A DNA stretch of 64,000 nt, from the NCBI GenBank assembly GCA_004323695.1, contig SCRU01000059.1, positions 1-64,000 of the forward strand, written 5' to 3'. Shown here one piece after another: positions 21,733 through 31,464 of the stretch. The position numbers were made by a program, and so were the translations under genes. Within the stretch, counting starts at the first letter, position 1, and each line of letters opens with the position of its first letter. Below the pieces are notes generated by a model. It ran no database searches. It saw only the letters and a program-made list of their open reading frames with translations, and was not told the DNA's origin. Source of the stretch: Burkholderiaceae bacterium (GTDB taxonomy: Bacteria; Pseudomonadota; Gammaproteobacteria; Burkholderiales; Burkholderiaceae_C).

Positions 21733-22740
21733 ATGACACCACTCGATTTCCCATCGCTTCGCGCCTCGGTAAGGAACGTCGAACGCTTCGACCTGACAAT
21801 TGCCGCGATAGCAAAAGGCGTTGAAGATGGGGCCATCAGGAACACGGTACTGATCGAGGCAAAATTCGATTTAGGCCGTGCGCTTGAACAGGCCTGGAAT
21901 CGACTCGTAGACAAAACTTTCATGCAGCCGGGTGCGCAGCACGACAAGCCGACCATGGATTTCTATTTCGATGTAAGCGTTGGGAATCTGCATGAGGTCC
22001 ACGCAGCTGCCAAAAAGGTCTTGGCAACAAAGCTAAAAGTGCCGATGGTTGAGGCCGCCAAGGCCTTGATTCTGGAAGCTCTGCCTCTGGCGCAGGCTGT
22101 ATCGAGTCTGAAGGACAAGGTAGTCAAGGGCCGAGCACCATCACCACAGACAGTACCAGTCAACCCCAACAAGCTCGTCATGAGCTGTGGCTGCTGTTTG
22201 CGCCCCATTGCGGTCCTTGGCGGGACCCCACGCGGGCACATGGCGCTGCACGGCTATCGCCGCCCAGGCACTGGTTGGCAAACCGCCAGTTGCCCGGGCG
22301 CCAGGTTCATGCCGCTGGAGACATCTATCGACGGGCAGGCCTATCTGCTTAACGCACTGAAAGCTGAAATCAACATGACCAAGGCCGCGTTGAATGCAGC
22401 TCCAGATCTGAAATCGCTCAACGAGATTGTGCGCGGCCCGCTTGGGACCAAATCGCTGAGGGCAATTACGCCTGACATGCCGGAGTGGAAATCGCATTAC
22501 CGACGGCATGTTGGCAAACTCGAAAGTGACCTGGCTTCCTTTACTCGCGAATTTCGTGATTGCAAGGACAGGATAACCAAATGGCGCCCGCTCACTGACG
22601 CGGCCAAGGAGGTGTTGATCGAGAGGCATGGTTGCATACCACAGCATCTGCTCGATCCCGTAACAGGGCCTGGCATTGATGCTTACACCGAACAATGCCC
22701 TGAAGACCAGGAACGTTCCGCCGAGCGTTCAGGCCAATGA
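21733..22740 (+). CDS. hypothetical protein
   Basis: MTPLDFPSLRASVRNVERFDLTI... Confidence 0.6.
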   Translation: MTPLDFPSLRASVRNVERFDLTIAAIAKGVEDGAIRNTVLIEAKFDLGRALEQAWNRLVDKTFMQPGAQHDKPTMDFYFDVSVGNLHEVHAAAKKVLATKLKVPMVEAAKALILEALPLAQAVSSLKDKVVKGRAPSPQTVPVNPNKLVMSCGCCLRPIAVLGGTPRGHMALHGYRRPGTGWQTASCPGARFMPLETSIDGQAYLLNALKAEINMTKAALNAAPDLKSLNEIVRGPLGTKSLRAITPDMPEWKSHYRRHVGKLESDLASFTREFRDCKDRITKWRPLTDAAKEVLIERHGCIPQHLLDPVTGPGIDAYTEQCPEDQERSAERSGQ

Positions 22741-22755
22741 CTAAAGGCCGTCAAC

Positions 22756-23109
22756 ATGACGCAAGCTACCGTGTTCCATCGCTTCTGGCTGCCTTTCAGC
22801 TATCTGCAGCGCATCGGCTGCGACGATCCTGACCAGGTCAGGCGCGCCAAGGTCCGCCACAACAGTAGATGGTTGTCCAAGTGGCTACCAAAGTACATCA
22901 TCCGCTGGGTCATCGCCTGGGTGGCATTCCAGTGGGTTGCCGCACTGGGCGTGGACCTTGGGTTTCAGCCGCTCGTCGCACTATCGATGACCGCCTATGT
23001 AATTTGTTCTGTAGTCGTCGTCTACTTCTTCATCATGCTTTACTTCGCAAGGCGAAATATGTCATCCATGGGGAGTCGACCACCAACGAATGGCTCCAGT
23101 GAGAATTGA
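22756..23109 (+). CDS. small membrane protein
   Basis: hydrophobic IIRWVIAWVAFQWVAALG and ALSMTAYVICSVVVVYFFIMLYF. Confidence 0.55.
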   Translation: MTQATVFHRFWLPFSYLQRIGCDDPDQVRRAKVRHNSRWLSKWLPKYIIRWVIAWVAFQWVAALGVDLGFQPLVALSMTAYVICSVVVVYFFIMLYFARRNMSSMGSRPPTNGSSEN

Positions 23110-23135
23110 GTTGGAAGCAAGAGGGTGGAAGTCAA

Positions 23136-24656
23136 ATGAACTGGTTTGACGTTGACAAGAAGGGCCTCGCCCAACTGCTCGAGCGCAAGGGCAAGGAGTT
23201 CGTTTTGCTTGAGCTACTACAAAACGCCTGGGACGAAAACTGTACCAAGGTGACTGTGAGCCTTACCAGAATCCCGAATTCCGTCTACGCTCGTCTCACT
23301 GTCGAGGACGACAACCCCGACGGCTTCGCCGACCTGACTCACGCTTTCACGCTTTTCGCAGCTTCCGCGAAAAAGGCAGATGCGCAAAAGCGCGGGCGAT
23401 TCAATCTTGGTGAAAAGCTGGTGCTGGCGCTATGTGAAGAGGCGTCAATCGTGTCAACCCGGGGCACTGTTGATTTTGACGATGGGGGCAGGAAGATCCA
23501 TCGCACGCAAGGATCACGGCGTGAATCCGGTTCGGCGTTCAATGGCATCCTGCGCATGACAACCGAGGAAATGCAGCGCTGCCTGGAAGTGGCCAGGACG
23601 CTGCTCGTGCCTCCATCCATTGAAACAACCATCAACGGTGAGCAATTGCAGGCCCGCTCTCCTGTCACGAGCATCTCGGCCTCTTTGCCCACCGAGATTG
23701 CAAACGCTGAAGGGTACATGGTGCGCACGAGGCGCACATCCAGCATCGAGGTGTTTGAAACCCTGCCCGGTGAAGTGGCCCAACTCTATGAACTTGGAAT
23801 TCCGGTCGTCGAAACCGGCGATCGCTGGCACCTGAACATCTGCCAGAAGATCCCCCTGAACTTCAATCGTGACAATGTGCCTCCGTCCTACCTCGCCCAA
23901 GTGCGTGCCTTGACCGTGGACCACATGGCCCAGAAACTGTCCACAGACGATGCCAATTCGGCCTGGGTTCGCGAGGCCGTGCAAAAGCACGGCGCTGCGA
24001 TGGCCAACGACACCATAGATCGGCTGACAACGCTGCGCTTCGGCGCCGATCGCGTCGCCTTTGATCCCTCCGACCCCGAGGCGAACCTGCGCGCCGCCGC
24101 GCACGGGTATACCGTGGTGCACGGCTCGCAACTGTCCAGGTCCGAGTGGGATGCCGTGAAACGTGCTGGCGCGATACTGCCTGCCGGGCGGGTCACCCCC
24201 AGCGCGAAGCCCTATGGAGAGGGCGGCGCGCAACTGAAGGTCATACCGAATGGCGACTGGACCCTCGAGATGCGCAAGGTTGTCGAATACATCGGGCGAG
24301 TGGCGCCGGCGCTGACCGGACGTCAGAACATCCCGGTGAACATCGTTCGTGAGATTGGATGGCCCTTTGCGGCCACATACGGTCCTCAGAGCCCCTTGGT
24401 GCTCAATCTTGGTCGGCTGGGCCATAAATGGTTTGCCGGGCCTCTGGAGCCGATCAACAACCTGCTACTGCATGAGCTCGGCCATCACTTCAGTGGAAAT
24501 CATTTGTCCGAGGAATACCACGATGCGCTAACTTCACTTGGCGCCAGGCTTGCCAATCTCGCGCTGAGTCAGCCTGAGATCTTTGCGCCTATGTTGTCCT
24601 GTGCAGACGCCGATCAAGGCGATGAGCCGCCCGTACATAGTCCGGTACACACCTGA
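23136..24656 (+). CDS. GHKL-type ATPase with C-terminal HExxH metallopeptidase-like region
   Basis: FVLLELLQNAWDE, VEDDNPDGFADL, RGRFNLGEKLVLALC; C-terminal NNLLLHELGHHFSGNHLSEEYHD. Confidence 0.75.
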   Translation: MNWFDVDKKGLAQLLERKGKEFVLLELLQNAWDENCTKVTVSLTRIPNSVYARLTVEDDNPDGFADLTHAFTLFAASAKKADAQKRGRFNLGEKLVLALCEEASIVSTRGTVDFDDGGRKIHRTQGSRRESGSAFNGILRMTTEEMQRCLEVARTLLVPPSIETTINGEQLQARSPVTSISASLPTEIANAEGYMVRTRRTSSIEVFETLPGEVAQLYELGIPVVETGDRWHLNICQKIPLNFNRDNVPPSYLAQVRALTVDHMAQKLSTDDANSAWVREAVQKHGAAMANDTIDRLTTLRFGADRVAFDPSDPEANLRAAAHGYTVVHGSQLSRSEWDAVKRAGAILPAGRVTPSAKPYGEGGAQLKVIPNGDWTLEMRKVVEYIGRVAPALTGRQNIPVNIVREIGWPFAATYGPQSPLVLNLGRLGHKWFAGPLEPINNLLLHELGHHFSGNHLSEEYHDALTSLGARLANLALSQPEIFAPMLSCADADQGDEPPVHSPVHT

Positions 24657-25398
24657 CACCAACGAGCAAACGCGTACAAAGGCCATGCGCCACATCCAGT
24701 TAATCCGCAAAGCAGAAGGTTTCATCATCGCTGGCACAGAAGCCTGGGCTCAAGCATCAACGCCTCGCATGGTGCTTCACGATGTGTTCCACCATGCCAG
24801 CGAAGACGATGGGTCAATGGCATGCGAGATCATGAGCTACGGCACCCAAGCCTGGATAGAGCATCACACAGATGAACTCCATCTTGGGGTATCCTATGAT
24901 GAGCTATCGGCCGTGATTGAAAGCACAGCTGAGAGCAGGGCCGCGGCCGAGGCCATAGCAATCTTCAAGCTGGCCCCGCCTCCAATCCATCCCTCCATCG
25001 AGGAACGATTTCTTTCCAGGTTCAAGGAAATTGTCACTCAGGCCTTCCAAGAATCTGCCCTCACAGAGTCTCTGGCCAAGATCCCCGACATCGAGATGTC
25101 GTCGATTTGCGACGAACCCAACCTTGACCGGTGCGCAGCATGGATGAGCTTCGGTTTTACTCGAGCTCAAGAACGTTTCCCGGATCCAGAGGCCACGCGC
25201 GAGCTCTTCAATAGACTACACACAGCCATGAAGAAGTGGTCGAAGCTGGACAAGACCGACTTGCTGATCATTCTTGATGAAAGACGCTCGACAGTCACGA
25301 GCCCAGATATCGACTTTGTCGACATCCTTCTTGGCTGCTGCCCCGATGAGAATTTGAGCCATGAGGCGCAGGAGCAGCCATTCTCTCCCAGCGCTTAA
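24622..25398 (+). CDS. hypothetical protein
   Basis: MSRPYIVRYTPDTNEQTRTKAMRH... Confidence 0.6.
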   Translation: MSRPYIVRYTPDTNEQTRTKAMRHIQLIRKAEGFIIAGTEAWAQASTPRMVLHDVFHHASEDDGSMACEIMSYGTQAWIEHHTDELHLGVSYDELSAVIESTAESRAAAEAIAIFKLAPPPIHPSIEERFLSRFKEIVTQAFQESALTESLAKIPDIEMSSICDEPNLDRCAAWMSFGFTRAQERFPDPEATRELFNRLHTAMKKWSKLDKTDLLIILDERRSTVTSPDIDFVDILLGCCPDENLSHEAQEQPFSPSA

Positions 25399-26048
25399 AA
25401 GTGCAGGCGCGGGAGCTGGCCAGCTCGGGCACTCTCAGCAGCGCGATCTTCTGGCTCATCCTGAGCCAACTGGCGCCTGTACCGCATGCCAAGCGCCCCA
25501 AGATCGACATGCACGCGGTCGGTAGACTGCACTTGCCGCCACGTGTCCAGGGTGCCGCCGTCAGCCGGCTCATCGCCAGAATTGAACGTGTAGGCAAGTA
25601 TTGCATTGCAGGCATTAGCCACCTTCCGGTTGCGGGCAAACATTGCCTTGAACCCCGCGCTCGCAGGCTCGGCGTTGATTACGGCGCCATATTTCGCTGC
25701 CTCGGCGATCTGCGCCCTGGTGTCCTGTCTAAGTGCAGCCGAGAACCTCTCGTGGTAGTAGTTGGCCGCGCCTCCCGAACTCCTGGGGCCAAGTTCCTGG
25801 AATCGCCATCCCTTCTCTGTTTTGACCAATGGGGCCGGCAGATACAAGCGAATGCCTTGACACCGGAGGATCAAGAACGCCTGGACGGCAAGATGGTCGG
25901 CCCAGGCAGCGCCACCAGAAACAAGCGTGTCGTCGCTCCTTACGCGGTCGATAAAGTCTTCGAACATCGCATTCCAAAGCGACCTGTCCATGATCTTTGT
26001 CTTATCACGACCGGCTGTGCCGATCACGGCCAGAGTGCGAAGGCTCAT
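25395..26048 (-). CDS. SLOG-like (Rossmann nucleotide-binding) protein
   Basis: LAVIGTAGRDK...TLVSGGAAWADHLAVQAFL resembles SLOG/YspA-type motifs. Confidence 0.65.
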   Translation of the reverse strand: MSLRTLAVIGTAGRDKTKIMDRSLWNAMFEDFIDRVRSDDTLVSGGAAWADHLAVQAFLILRCQGIRLYLPAPLVKTEKGWRFQELGPRSSGGAANYYHERFSAALRQDTRAQIAEAAKYGAVINAEPASAGFKAMFARNRKVANACNAILAYTFNSGDEPADGGTLDTWRQVQSTDRVHVDLGALGMRYRRQLAQDEPEDRAAESARAGQLPRLHF

Positions 26049-26488
26049 ACTCCATGCCTTTCAGTATTGAGTTGTGGCGATTCCCCTGTATCGCTCGGCA
26101 TCTGGCGAGCACGGCGCGTGACCGGGGCACCTGGGTGGCGTCGCATGAGGAGTTCATCACCTTCGGCGCTGATGAATCCAAACTCGCGATACCAATTGAG
26201 GAGTCGCCCCTCTTCTTCGCAAGGACGCACGCGAAGTGTGATCGACCATCCAGCCTCGTCTGCTGCGGCCACAACCTCTTGCATGGCCAGCGTTCCGGCG
26301 CCGGCGCCACAACTGGCAACATCATTCACGGAAATCCATTCGAGATAAAGTTCTCGCATCGAGAAAGTAGGGTGTGAACTTATCCGCACGTCATGTTTTT
26401 CCATGATGCGAGCCAACTGAGCATTCAAACACGTCCACTCATCCAGTGCATGCGAGTCAAGCCCGACTGACTTTGCGAAATCGGTCAT
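26045..26488 (-). CDS. GNAT-like N-acetyltransferase
   Basis: GAGAGTLAMQEVVAAADEAGWSITLRV...LLNWYREFGFI. Confidence 0.65.
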   Translation of the reverse strand: MTDFAKSVGLDSHALDEWTCLNAQLARIMEKHDVRISSHPTFSMRELYLEWISVNDVASCGAGAGTLAMQEVVAAADEAGWSITLRVRPCEEEGRLLNWYREFGFISAEGDELLMRRHPGAPVTRRARQMPSDTGESPQLNTERHGV

Positions 26489-26491
26489 GGC

Positions 26492-27772
26492 TTACGGAGC
26501 CTCACTTTGATTGATGGTCGGTTGTGTGGGGTCGCTATCGACAAGCCAGCTGCGCGGGCGCGGATGCTCGCCGGCCACGCTTCGAGCCTTGTCCCATAGA
26601 TGAATGACCGCCAGCTCATCAATGTCCTCAAGCGAGGATGCGGCCATCTTCACGGCGGTGCCCATTTGAACTTGCGATCCGCCATCGATGGGCTTGACGC
26701 CGTCAACTACCGCCCAGGCAACAACGAAAGGCTCTGGCTGGATTTTTTCACCGAAATTGCCATGACGATCAATTGCATAATGAGGGGCATCCTCTTCCTC
26801 TTCCAATACGCGGTGATCGATTGAATCTACGACGTCAATCACAAAATCATCCAGCATCGAGATCGCGATGGTCGAGTGAAAGGTGTCAAGGGCCACGCTT
26901 GCATGAACCTTCATGGAAACGGCTTGATCGACGTAAACGGTGTAAACCCCTGCGACATTTTCATCTTCAAGGTCCAATTCGTTCGCGTCGACAAGTGGGC
27001 TGACATTCACAAGCAGCTCTCTCATCCCAGGGTGTGTATCCAGCTTCTCGTTTTGAATTTGAAGCGGCTCGTTCGCGTCTGCCAAGGCCTCTTCGATCAG
27101 CAGCCGCGGCCAGCGCTCTCCGGGTTGATCGTGCCTGAGGACATACGGGTACAGCTCACGCAGAGCATCAGCCATTCCAGTTGCCTTTGTGTGGCTACCA
27201 ACCCCATTGTCATAGCCCTTTTGCTCAGCATCTTCCTGAGTCACGAGTTCTGGCCACACGTCACGGGCATGATGAATGAATGTAGCGAAATGCCACGAAG
27301 CAGAATGCCCACGAACTGAAAACTGCAATGACGCATTGCTATCACGCGCACCGGCCTTATCCAGCTTGCTGAAGCACAGCGTTGCACCGCCTACAATCGG
27401 CCCATCCTCACCGTCGTAAATTGCACAGTCATCGCGGTGATCAGCGCGTTCACCATCGGGGTCGATATTCTTGAGATCCTCAGATGCCCAAACGTCGGCA
27501 CCTTCCGGCATCCAGTCCAGGCCTGTCTCTCCATCTTTGACGGATGCCAGGTTCCCATCGGATAAAAATCCCACCATCCCGATCCAGCGCATTTCTTGCG
27601 GCCGGATCTGGATTTCCATACTCTCGAAATCATCGCTACGCATGAGCTCGAGAGAACGGCGGACACGTGAATAAAGAGAGTCATCGACACGCAAGATGAC
27701 AGCGGCGGGAGGATCTACCTCGTAGTTCTCATCGCCGGCGATCTCCATCGCCATGTATTTCACTTTTCCCAT
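26492..27772 (-). CDS. hypothetical protein
   Basis: 426-aa ORF in minus-strand run. Confidence 0.65.
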   Translation of the reverse strand: MGKVKYMAMEIAGDENYEVDPPAAVILRVDDSLYSRVRRSLELMRSDDFESMEIQIRPQEMRWIGMVGFLSDGNLASVKDGETGLDWMPEGADVWASEDLKNIDPDGERADHRDDCAIYDGEDGPIVGGATLCFSKLDKAGARDSNASLQFSVRGHSASWHFATFIHHARDVWPELVTQEDAEQKGYDNGVGSHTKATGMADALRELYPYVLRHDQPGERWPRLLIEEALADANEPLQIQNEKLDTHPGMRELLVNVSPLVDANELDLEDENVAGVYTVYVDQAVSMKVHASVALDTFHSTIAISMLDDFVIDVVDSIDHRVLEEEEDAPHYAIDRHGNFGEKIQPEPFVVAWAVVDGVKPIDGGSQVQMGTAVKMAASSLEDIDELAVIHLWDKARSVAGEHPRPRSWLVDSDPTQPTINQSEAP

Positions 27773-27786
27773 TTCAAATTTTCCTT

Positions 27787-28500
27787 TTACGACGGCCGAT
27801 TCAGCTTGGCATTGCTTCTAGCGTTCTCATCTCGAGCCTCGTCGATTTCTTGAAACAGACGAGTGACACGATCAGGATCGTGGCTCACTATCCGTGAGAT
27901 TTCTGCCGGGACGGCCCCAAGGCCGTCAGGTTGCGACAGTGACAAGATCAGATTGCCGGGCCCAGCCTCATCTGGCTCAGATGCGTCGTAATCCGCTGTT
28001 ATGACGTCCAGTTCCACCCCAGACGGAACAGCACTGGAAACAGATTGAACGACACCCCCACTCACCTCAACGAGGACGCGCACCACGGCGGGGGTGGAGC
28101 TGAAGGACGGGCGCTCGGGTTGGAGCACGCCGAGAGCGCGAATTTCAGTCTGCCTGGAGTATTCGCGTGCCTCCGTTTCGGAACAGTCGCACCACCGCCC
28201 AGAAATCTTGACTTGCCAGGCCACGGCCTTGCCAACTTGCTGCTCAGACTGCCTCTGTTGCTCCAGTTTTCGCGCGATCACTGCGGCCCCCAATGCCAAA
28301 CTTGGTGGAATCTTGGCGAAAAGGTCGCCACAACCGGCACCCAACTCTTGCGATTTAGTCGAGCTTCCAAGAGCCGTCTTCAACTCCTTGATCTGAGCCT
28401 CAAGCTGGATGATTTCATTGCATACCCATGGCGCGGCCTCGACGTCAGGGCGAATTCGCTTCGACAGAGGGGGGTTTTCGGGAGAGGTTTGTGTGCCCAT
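27787..28500 (-). CDS. hypothetical protein
   Basis: 237-aa ORF, coiled-coil-like region. Confidence 0.6.
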   Translation of the reverse strand: MGTQTSPENPPLSKRIRPDVEAAPWVCNEIIQLEAQIKELKTALGSSTKSQELGAGCGDLFAKIPPSLALGAAVIARKLEQQRQSEQQVGKAVAWQVKISGRWCDCSETEAREYSRQTEIRALGVLQPERPSFSSTPAVVRVLVEVSGGVVQSVSSAVPSGVELDVITADYDASEPDEAGPGNLILSLSQPDGLGAVPAEISRIVSHDPDRVTRLFQEIDEARDENARSNAKLNRPS

Positions 28501-28572
28501 TGAGTAGCTCCGATTCGAAGCGAATATTACTTCGAAATAGAGTCACGGCACGGATTATTTAACAAACTATAT

Positions 28573-29319
28573 TCATGACGTCAGGGCCCAGGACCTCTGC
28601 GCTTTTTTCTTCGATTTCAGGTAATTCGCATAGGCCCAGCGGTTTCTGATCTTTGGCTTGCGTCCACGCCCGGCTGAAGACTTTCGCGACGTACCTGGCG
28701 CGCTCCCTGCACGCCCCTTGCCGCAAGCCCTGGCCGCCCTTGGCGAGCCAGGGCTTGCGGACAAGCCGGCCTTCGCCCCTGTCCAGCGCAGGCTTCCCTC
28801 GGCCGGTGTGAGGCCCAGCAGTTCAGCCCTCAAAACCGCAGGGGTCAACCAGTCAAAGCGATCGGCCACGGCTTTCGCCGCGGACGCGATACGCTCATGC
28901 AGGGACCGCGGTTGAGCGATCAACCAGGTCAAGTCGGCAACACAGTCCGCATTTGGCACTGTTATCCCGAGACCCCTTGCCAGCTCGAACTCAGCCCGCA
29001 GATCCGGCCCTGAACGCATGGCGTCGAGCAGCTCGTAAGGCATGCGATTTTCGCTCGCGCTGCACCTGGCGATCACATCCTGCATCGGAATGCCGGATAG
29101 CGCCATGGACATGACCTCCACCCATTCCTCACTTCCATCTTCATACTCGAACAACCCCAATTCACTGGCGCGCGCCACCACCAGCATCGGCTCGCGCTGC
29201 AAGACGCCAGCCGTGTCAAGCGCGGATTCCCCCGCTTCAATGGCTTTCAAAAGGGCTTTGTCATCTGATTTGGTCCAGACGTTCAAGGACCTTGGGTACC
29301 GAATGAATGCATGCTCCAT
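28573..29319 (-). CDS. hypothetical protein with basic C-terminus
   Basis: C-terminal GKGRAGSAPGTSRKSSAGRGRKPKIRNRWAYANYLKSKKK. Confidence 0.55.
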   Translation of the reverse strand: MEHAFIRYPRSLNVWTKSDDKALLKAIEAGESALDTAGVLQREPMLVVARASELGLFEYEDGSEEWVEVMSMALSGIPMQDVIARCSASENRMPYELLDAMRSGPDLRAEFELARGLGITVPNADCVADLTWLIAQPRSLHERIASAAKAVADRFDWLTPAVLRAELLGLTPAEGSLRWTGAKAGLSASPGSPRAARACGKGRAGSAPGTSRKSSAGRGRKPKIRNRWAYANYLKSKKKAQRSWALTS

Positions 29320-29347
29320 GAGACTCAGTATCCGCACTTGATTTGAT

Positions 29348-29371
29348 TTCGTCAAGGTATACTGTCACGAA
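29348..29371. promoter_or_regulatory. operator-like palindrome TTCGT-N14-ACGAA
   Basis: TTCGTcaaggtatactgtcACGAA; spacer contains -10-like TATACT. Confidence 0.55.
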
Positions 29372-29393
29372 CGATTTAACACCCCCGTGAATC

Positions 29394-29744
29394 ATGACCA
29401 CCCCCAATATACCCAACAAACGGTACAACTCCCAGGAACATAAGGCCTGCTGCAATTGGGGAACATTTTCCGAAGGCTTCACCGATCATTTCAAGAAACT
29501 GTTTGGTAGCCCGGCAAGCGAAGAGAACTGGAAGATGGCAATCCGTGATTGGCGAGCAGGAAATACAGGCTATGAAGCGGCCCATAACGCCCGGGCACGA
29601 GAAAAGGATGCGGCTGAAAAGGCCTCAGCGCCCGCCTGGGTCTGGATTGGCGGAAGGAACTACGCCCTGGAGGGCTCTGACCTGGCGAAGCGGTTTGGCA
29701 GGCCTAAGCCACAAAATTCGCATTTATCGCCATCGTCGCCATAA
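29394..29744 (+). CDS. hypothetical protein
   Basis: 116-aa ORF. Confidence 0.55.
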   Translation: MTTPNIPNKRYNSQEHKACCNWGTFSEGFTDHFKKLFGSPASEENWKMAIRDWRAGNTGYEAAHNARAREKDAAEKASAPAWVWIGGRNYALEGSDLAKRFGRPKPQNSHLSPSSP

Positions 29745-29750
29745 AATTGA

Positions 29751-29774
29751 TTCGTACCAAAATTCAGTTACGAA
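29751..29774. promoter_or_regulatory. operator-like palindrome TTCGT-N14-ACGAA
   Basis: TTCGTaccaaaattcagttACGAA, 11 nt before ATG. Confidence 0.55.
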
Positions 29775-29785
29775 ACAGGATTTCC

Positions 29786-30625
29786 ATGTCTTGCCAACTC
29801 TCTTCCCACGCAACGGTCGATGTTGTCGCCAGTGAACTGGAGCGCCAGGGAATGGGCAACGCCGCAGAACTTGGGCTCGCTCTACGCGTGGCAAATTTGC
29901 AAGCGGTCCATGCTCGATACTCGGCCTCGAAAACCCTCCCCTCCCTCGGTGAGGATGTATACAGCTTTCGCCCTCTTCAACCCCTTTCTCCAGAGACTAC
30001 GCTCAAGCAAATTCGTCATTTTGAGTATCAGGTCTCCAGTCTTCGGGACTACGAGAAATCGGATCTTGCCCCAATGTTGGCCAAAGCAAAGCTCAACCTG
30101 AGCAGGGAGATCATTTCGCAGTATTTCACCAAGGAAGAGTTGCAGGCAATCGAATCGAAAGGTAAGAGGGGCGCTGTGATTCGAGCAGTATTCTTGCTGA
30201 TGACTCACCCGCATGCCTCAAATGGCTCGATGGCTGTTCGTGCTGGGGCACGTTGGCTGGATCTACACAATCGCAGCCAGGCCGGAGATTGCGCCCGAAT
30301 CGCCAGCGGCGACCATTCAGCAAGGCTTAGTGGATTCACGCTGACATCCTCGGCCTATCCCAAGGCTCTGGAGCAGGCAGCACTGATGTTGTCCATGGCA
30401 GATCGACCAACTTACGAGCATATCGACAATGACTTTTCAAGGGAAATCGCCAAGGCATGCTTTGACGATCTTTTACAAAAGGTGATGGCAGAAGCCGTCG
30501 CAATTTCACCGAGCAGTGCCGAGTTCGAACTAGCTCCGTGGGGGCTTCATGAGGCCGATGTTGAGCGTGTCTACGAGTCACCCATTCAGGCTCCCAGCCC
30601 GATGGGTTCGGCGTGTAATTTCTGA
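29786..30625 (+). CDS. hypothetical protein
   Basis: MSCQLSSHATVDVVASELERQG... Confidence 0.6.
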   Translation: MSCQLSSHATVDVVASELERQGMGNAAELGLALRVANLQAVHARYSASKTLPSLGEDVYSFRPLQPLSPETTLKQIRHFEYQVSSLRDYEKSDLAPMLAKAKLNLSREIISQYFTKEELQAIESKGKRGAVIRAVFLLMTHPHASNGSMAVRAGARWLDLHNRSQAGDCARIASGDHSARLSGFTLTSSAYPKALEQAALMLSMADRPTYEHIDNDFSREIAKACFDDLLQKVMAEAVAISPSSAEFELAPWGLHEADVERVYESPIQAPSPMGSACNF

Positions 30626-30714
30626 TTCGGGCGCAACATCACCAACTTGCCTGCCCGCCGCCGAAACTGTTACGCTGCCAAATCCTCGCCCAATAAATCG
30701 CCGAATACAGAACC

Positions 30715-31353
30715 ATGATCTTTTATGTCATCGACGATCACCCCATGATGCGCGACGCCATCGTGATGTCACTTCGGCGCATGCGTCCGGGCGCTACTAT
30801 CCTGGAATTCGATCGAATCGATGCACTTGAAAAGGCAAACTCAAAAGGCCAGTCAACTCAGCCGCCCGATCTGATTTCCATCGACATCAACCTCCCGGAC
30901 AATGACTCTTCCTCAGGGGTACAGCGAATCCGCTCTTTGTACCCTTCATCGCCCATCGCCGTCTTCTCCAACCTCCCGGCGGCCGAGATGGAGGATGATT
31001 GTGTTGCGTCTGGAGCTGACATCTACATCGAAAAGTCGGCGGGTGCGGGTCACTACCGCGAGGCCCTGGAGGCATTGCTGACGGCAGATACGACGGAATC
31101 GGAATTACTACCCGGCGAAATCAATGCGCAGGAGGTGCAGGCTACCGGAGTGGCCGGCGCCAAACTATCCAAACGACAAAAGCAGCTGATAACTATGATC
31201 GACCGCGGCCTGACGAATCGTCAGATGTCGGTGGAGCTCGGCCTGTCGGAACAAACGGTGAAAGTGCATTTGTGGCGCATGTTTCGCCGCATTGGTGTGA
31301 ACAACCGGACTCAGGCCCTGCACTTCGCCCGGGAACACGGACTCTACATCTGA
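30715..31353 (+). CDS. LuxR/NarL-type response regulator
   Basis: FYVIDDHPMMRDAI receiver start, SIDINLP phosphoacceptor; LSKRQKQLITMIDRGLTNRQMSVELGLSEQTVKVHLWRMFRRIGVNNRTQAL. Confidence 0.9.
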   Translation: MIFYVIDDHPMMRDAIVMSLRRMRPGATILEFDRIDALEKANSKGQSTQPPDLISIDINLPDNDSSSGVQRIRSLYPSSPIAVFSNLPAAEMEDDCVASGADIYIEKSAGAGHYREALEALLTADTTESELLPGEINAQEVQATGVAGAKLSKRQKQLITMIDRGLTNRQMSVELGLSEQTVKVHLWRMFRRIGVNNRTQALHFAREHGLYI

Positions 31354-31421
31354 TCCGCTTCAGGATGGGCCAACGTAAAACTGGCCATGATTTTGCGCCC
31401 AATATGCCTTGAGCCCAACTG

Positions 31422-31453
31422 TACGAATTTTTACTTTGCGTAAAAATCTCGTA
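31422..31453. promoter_or_regulatory. inverted repeat just upstream of 31465 start
   Basis: TACGA ATTTTTAC-tttgc-GTAAAAAT c TCGTA. Confidence 0.45.
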
Positions 31454-31464
31454 TCCTCTGGGCG

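Noticed and set aside
23514-24425. 303-aa minus-strand ORF
   Set aside because: Antisense to the GHKL/HExxH gene.
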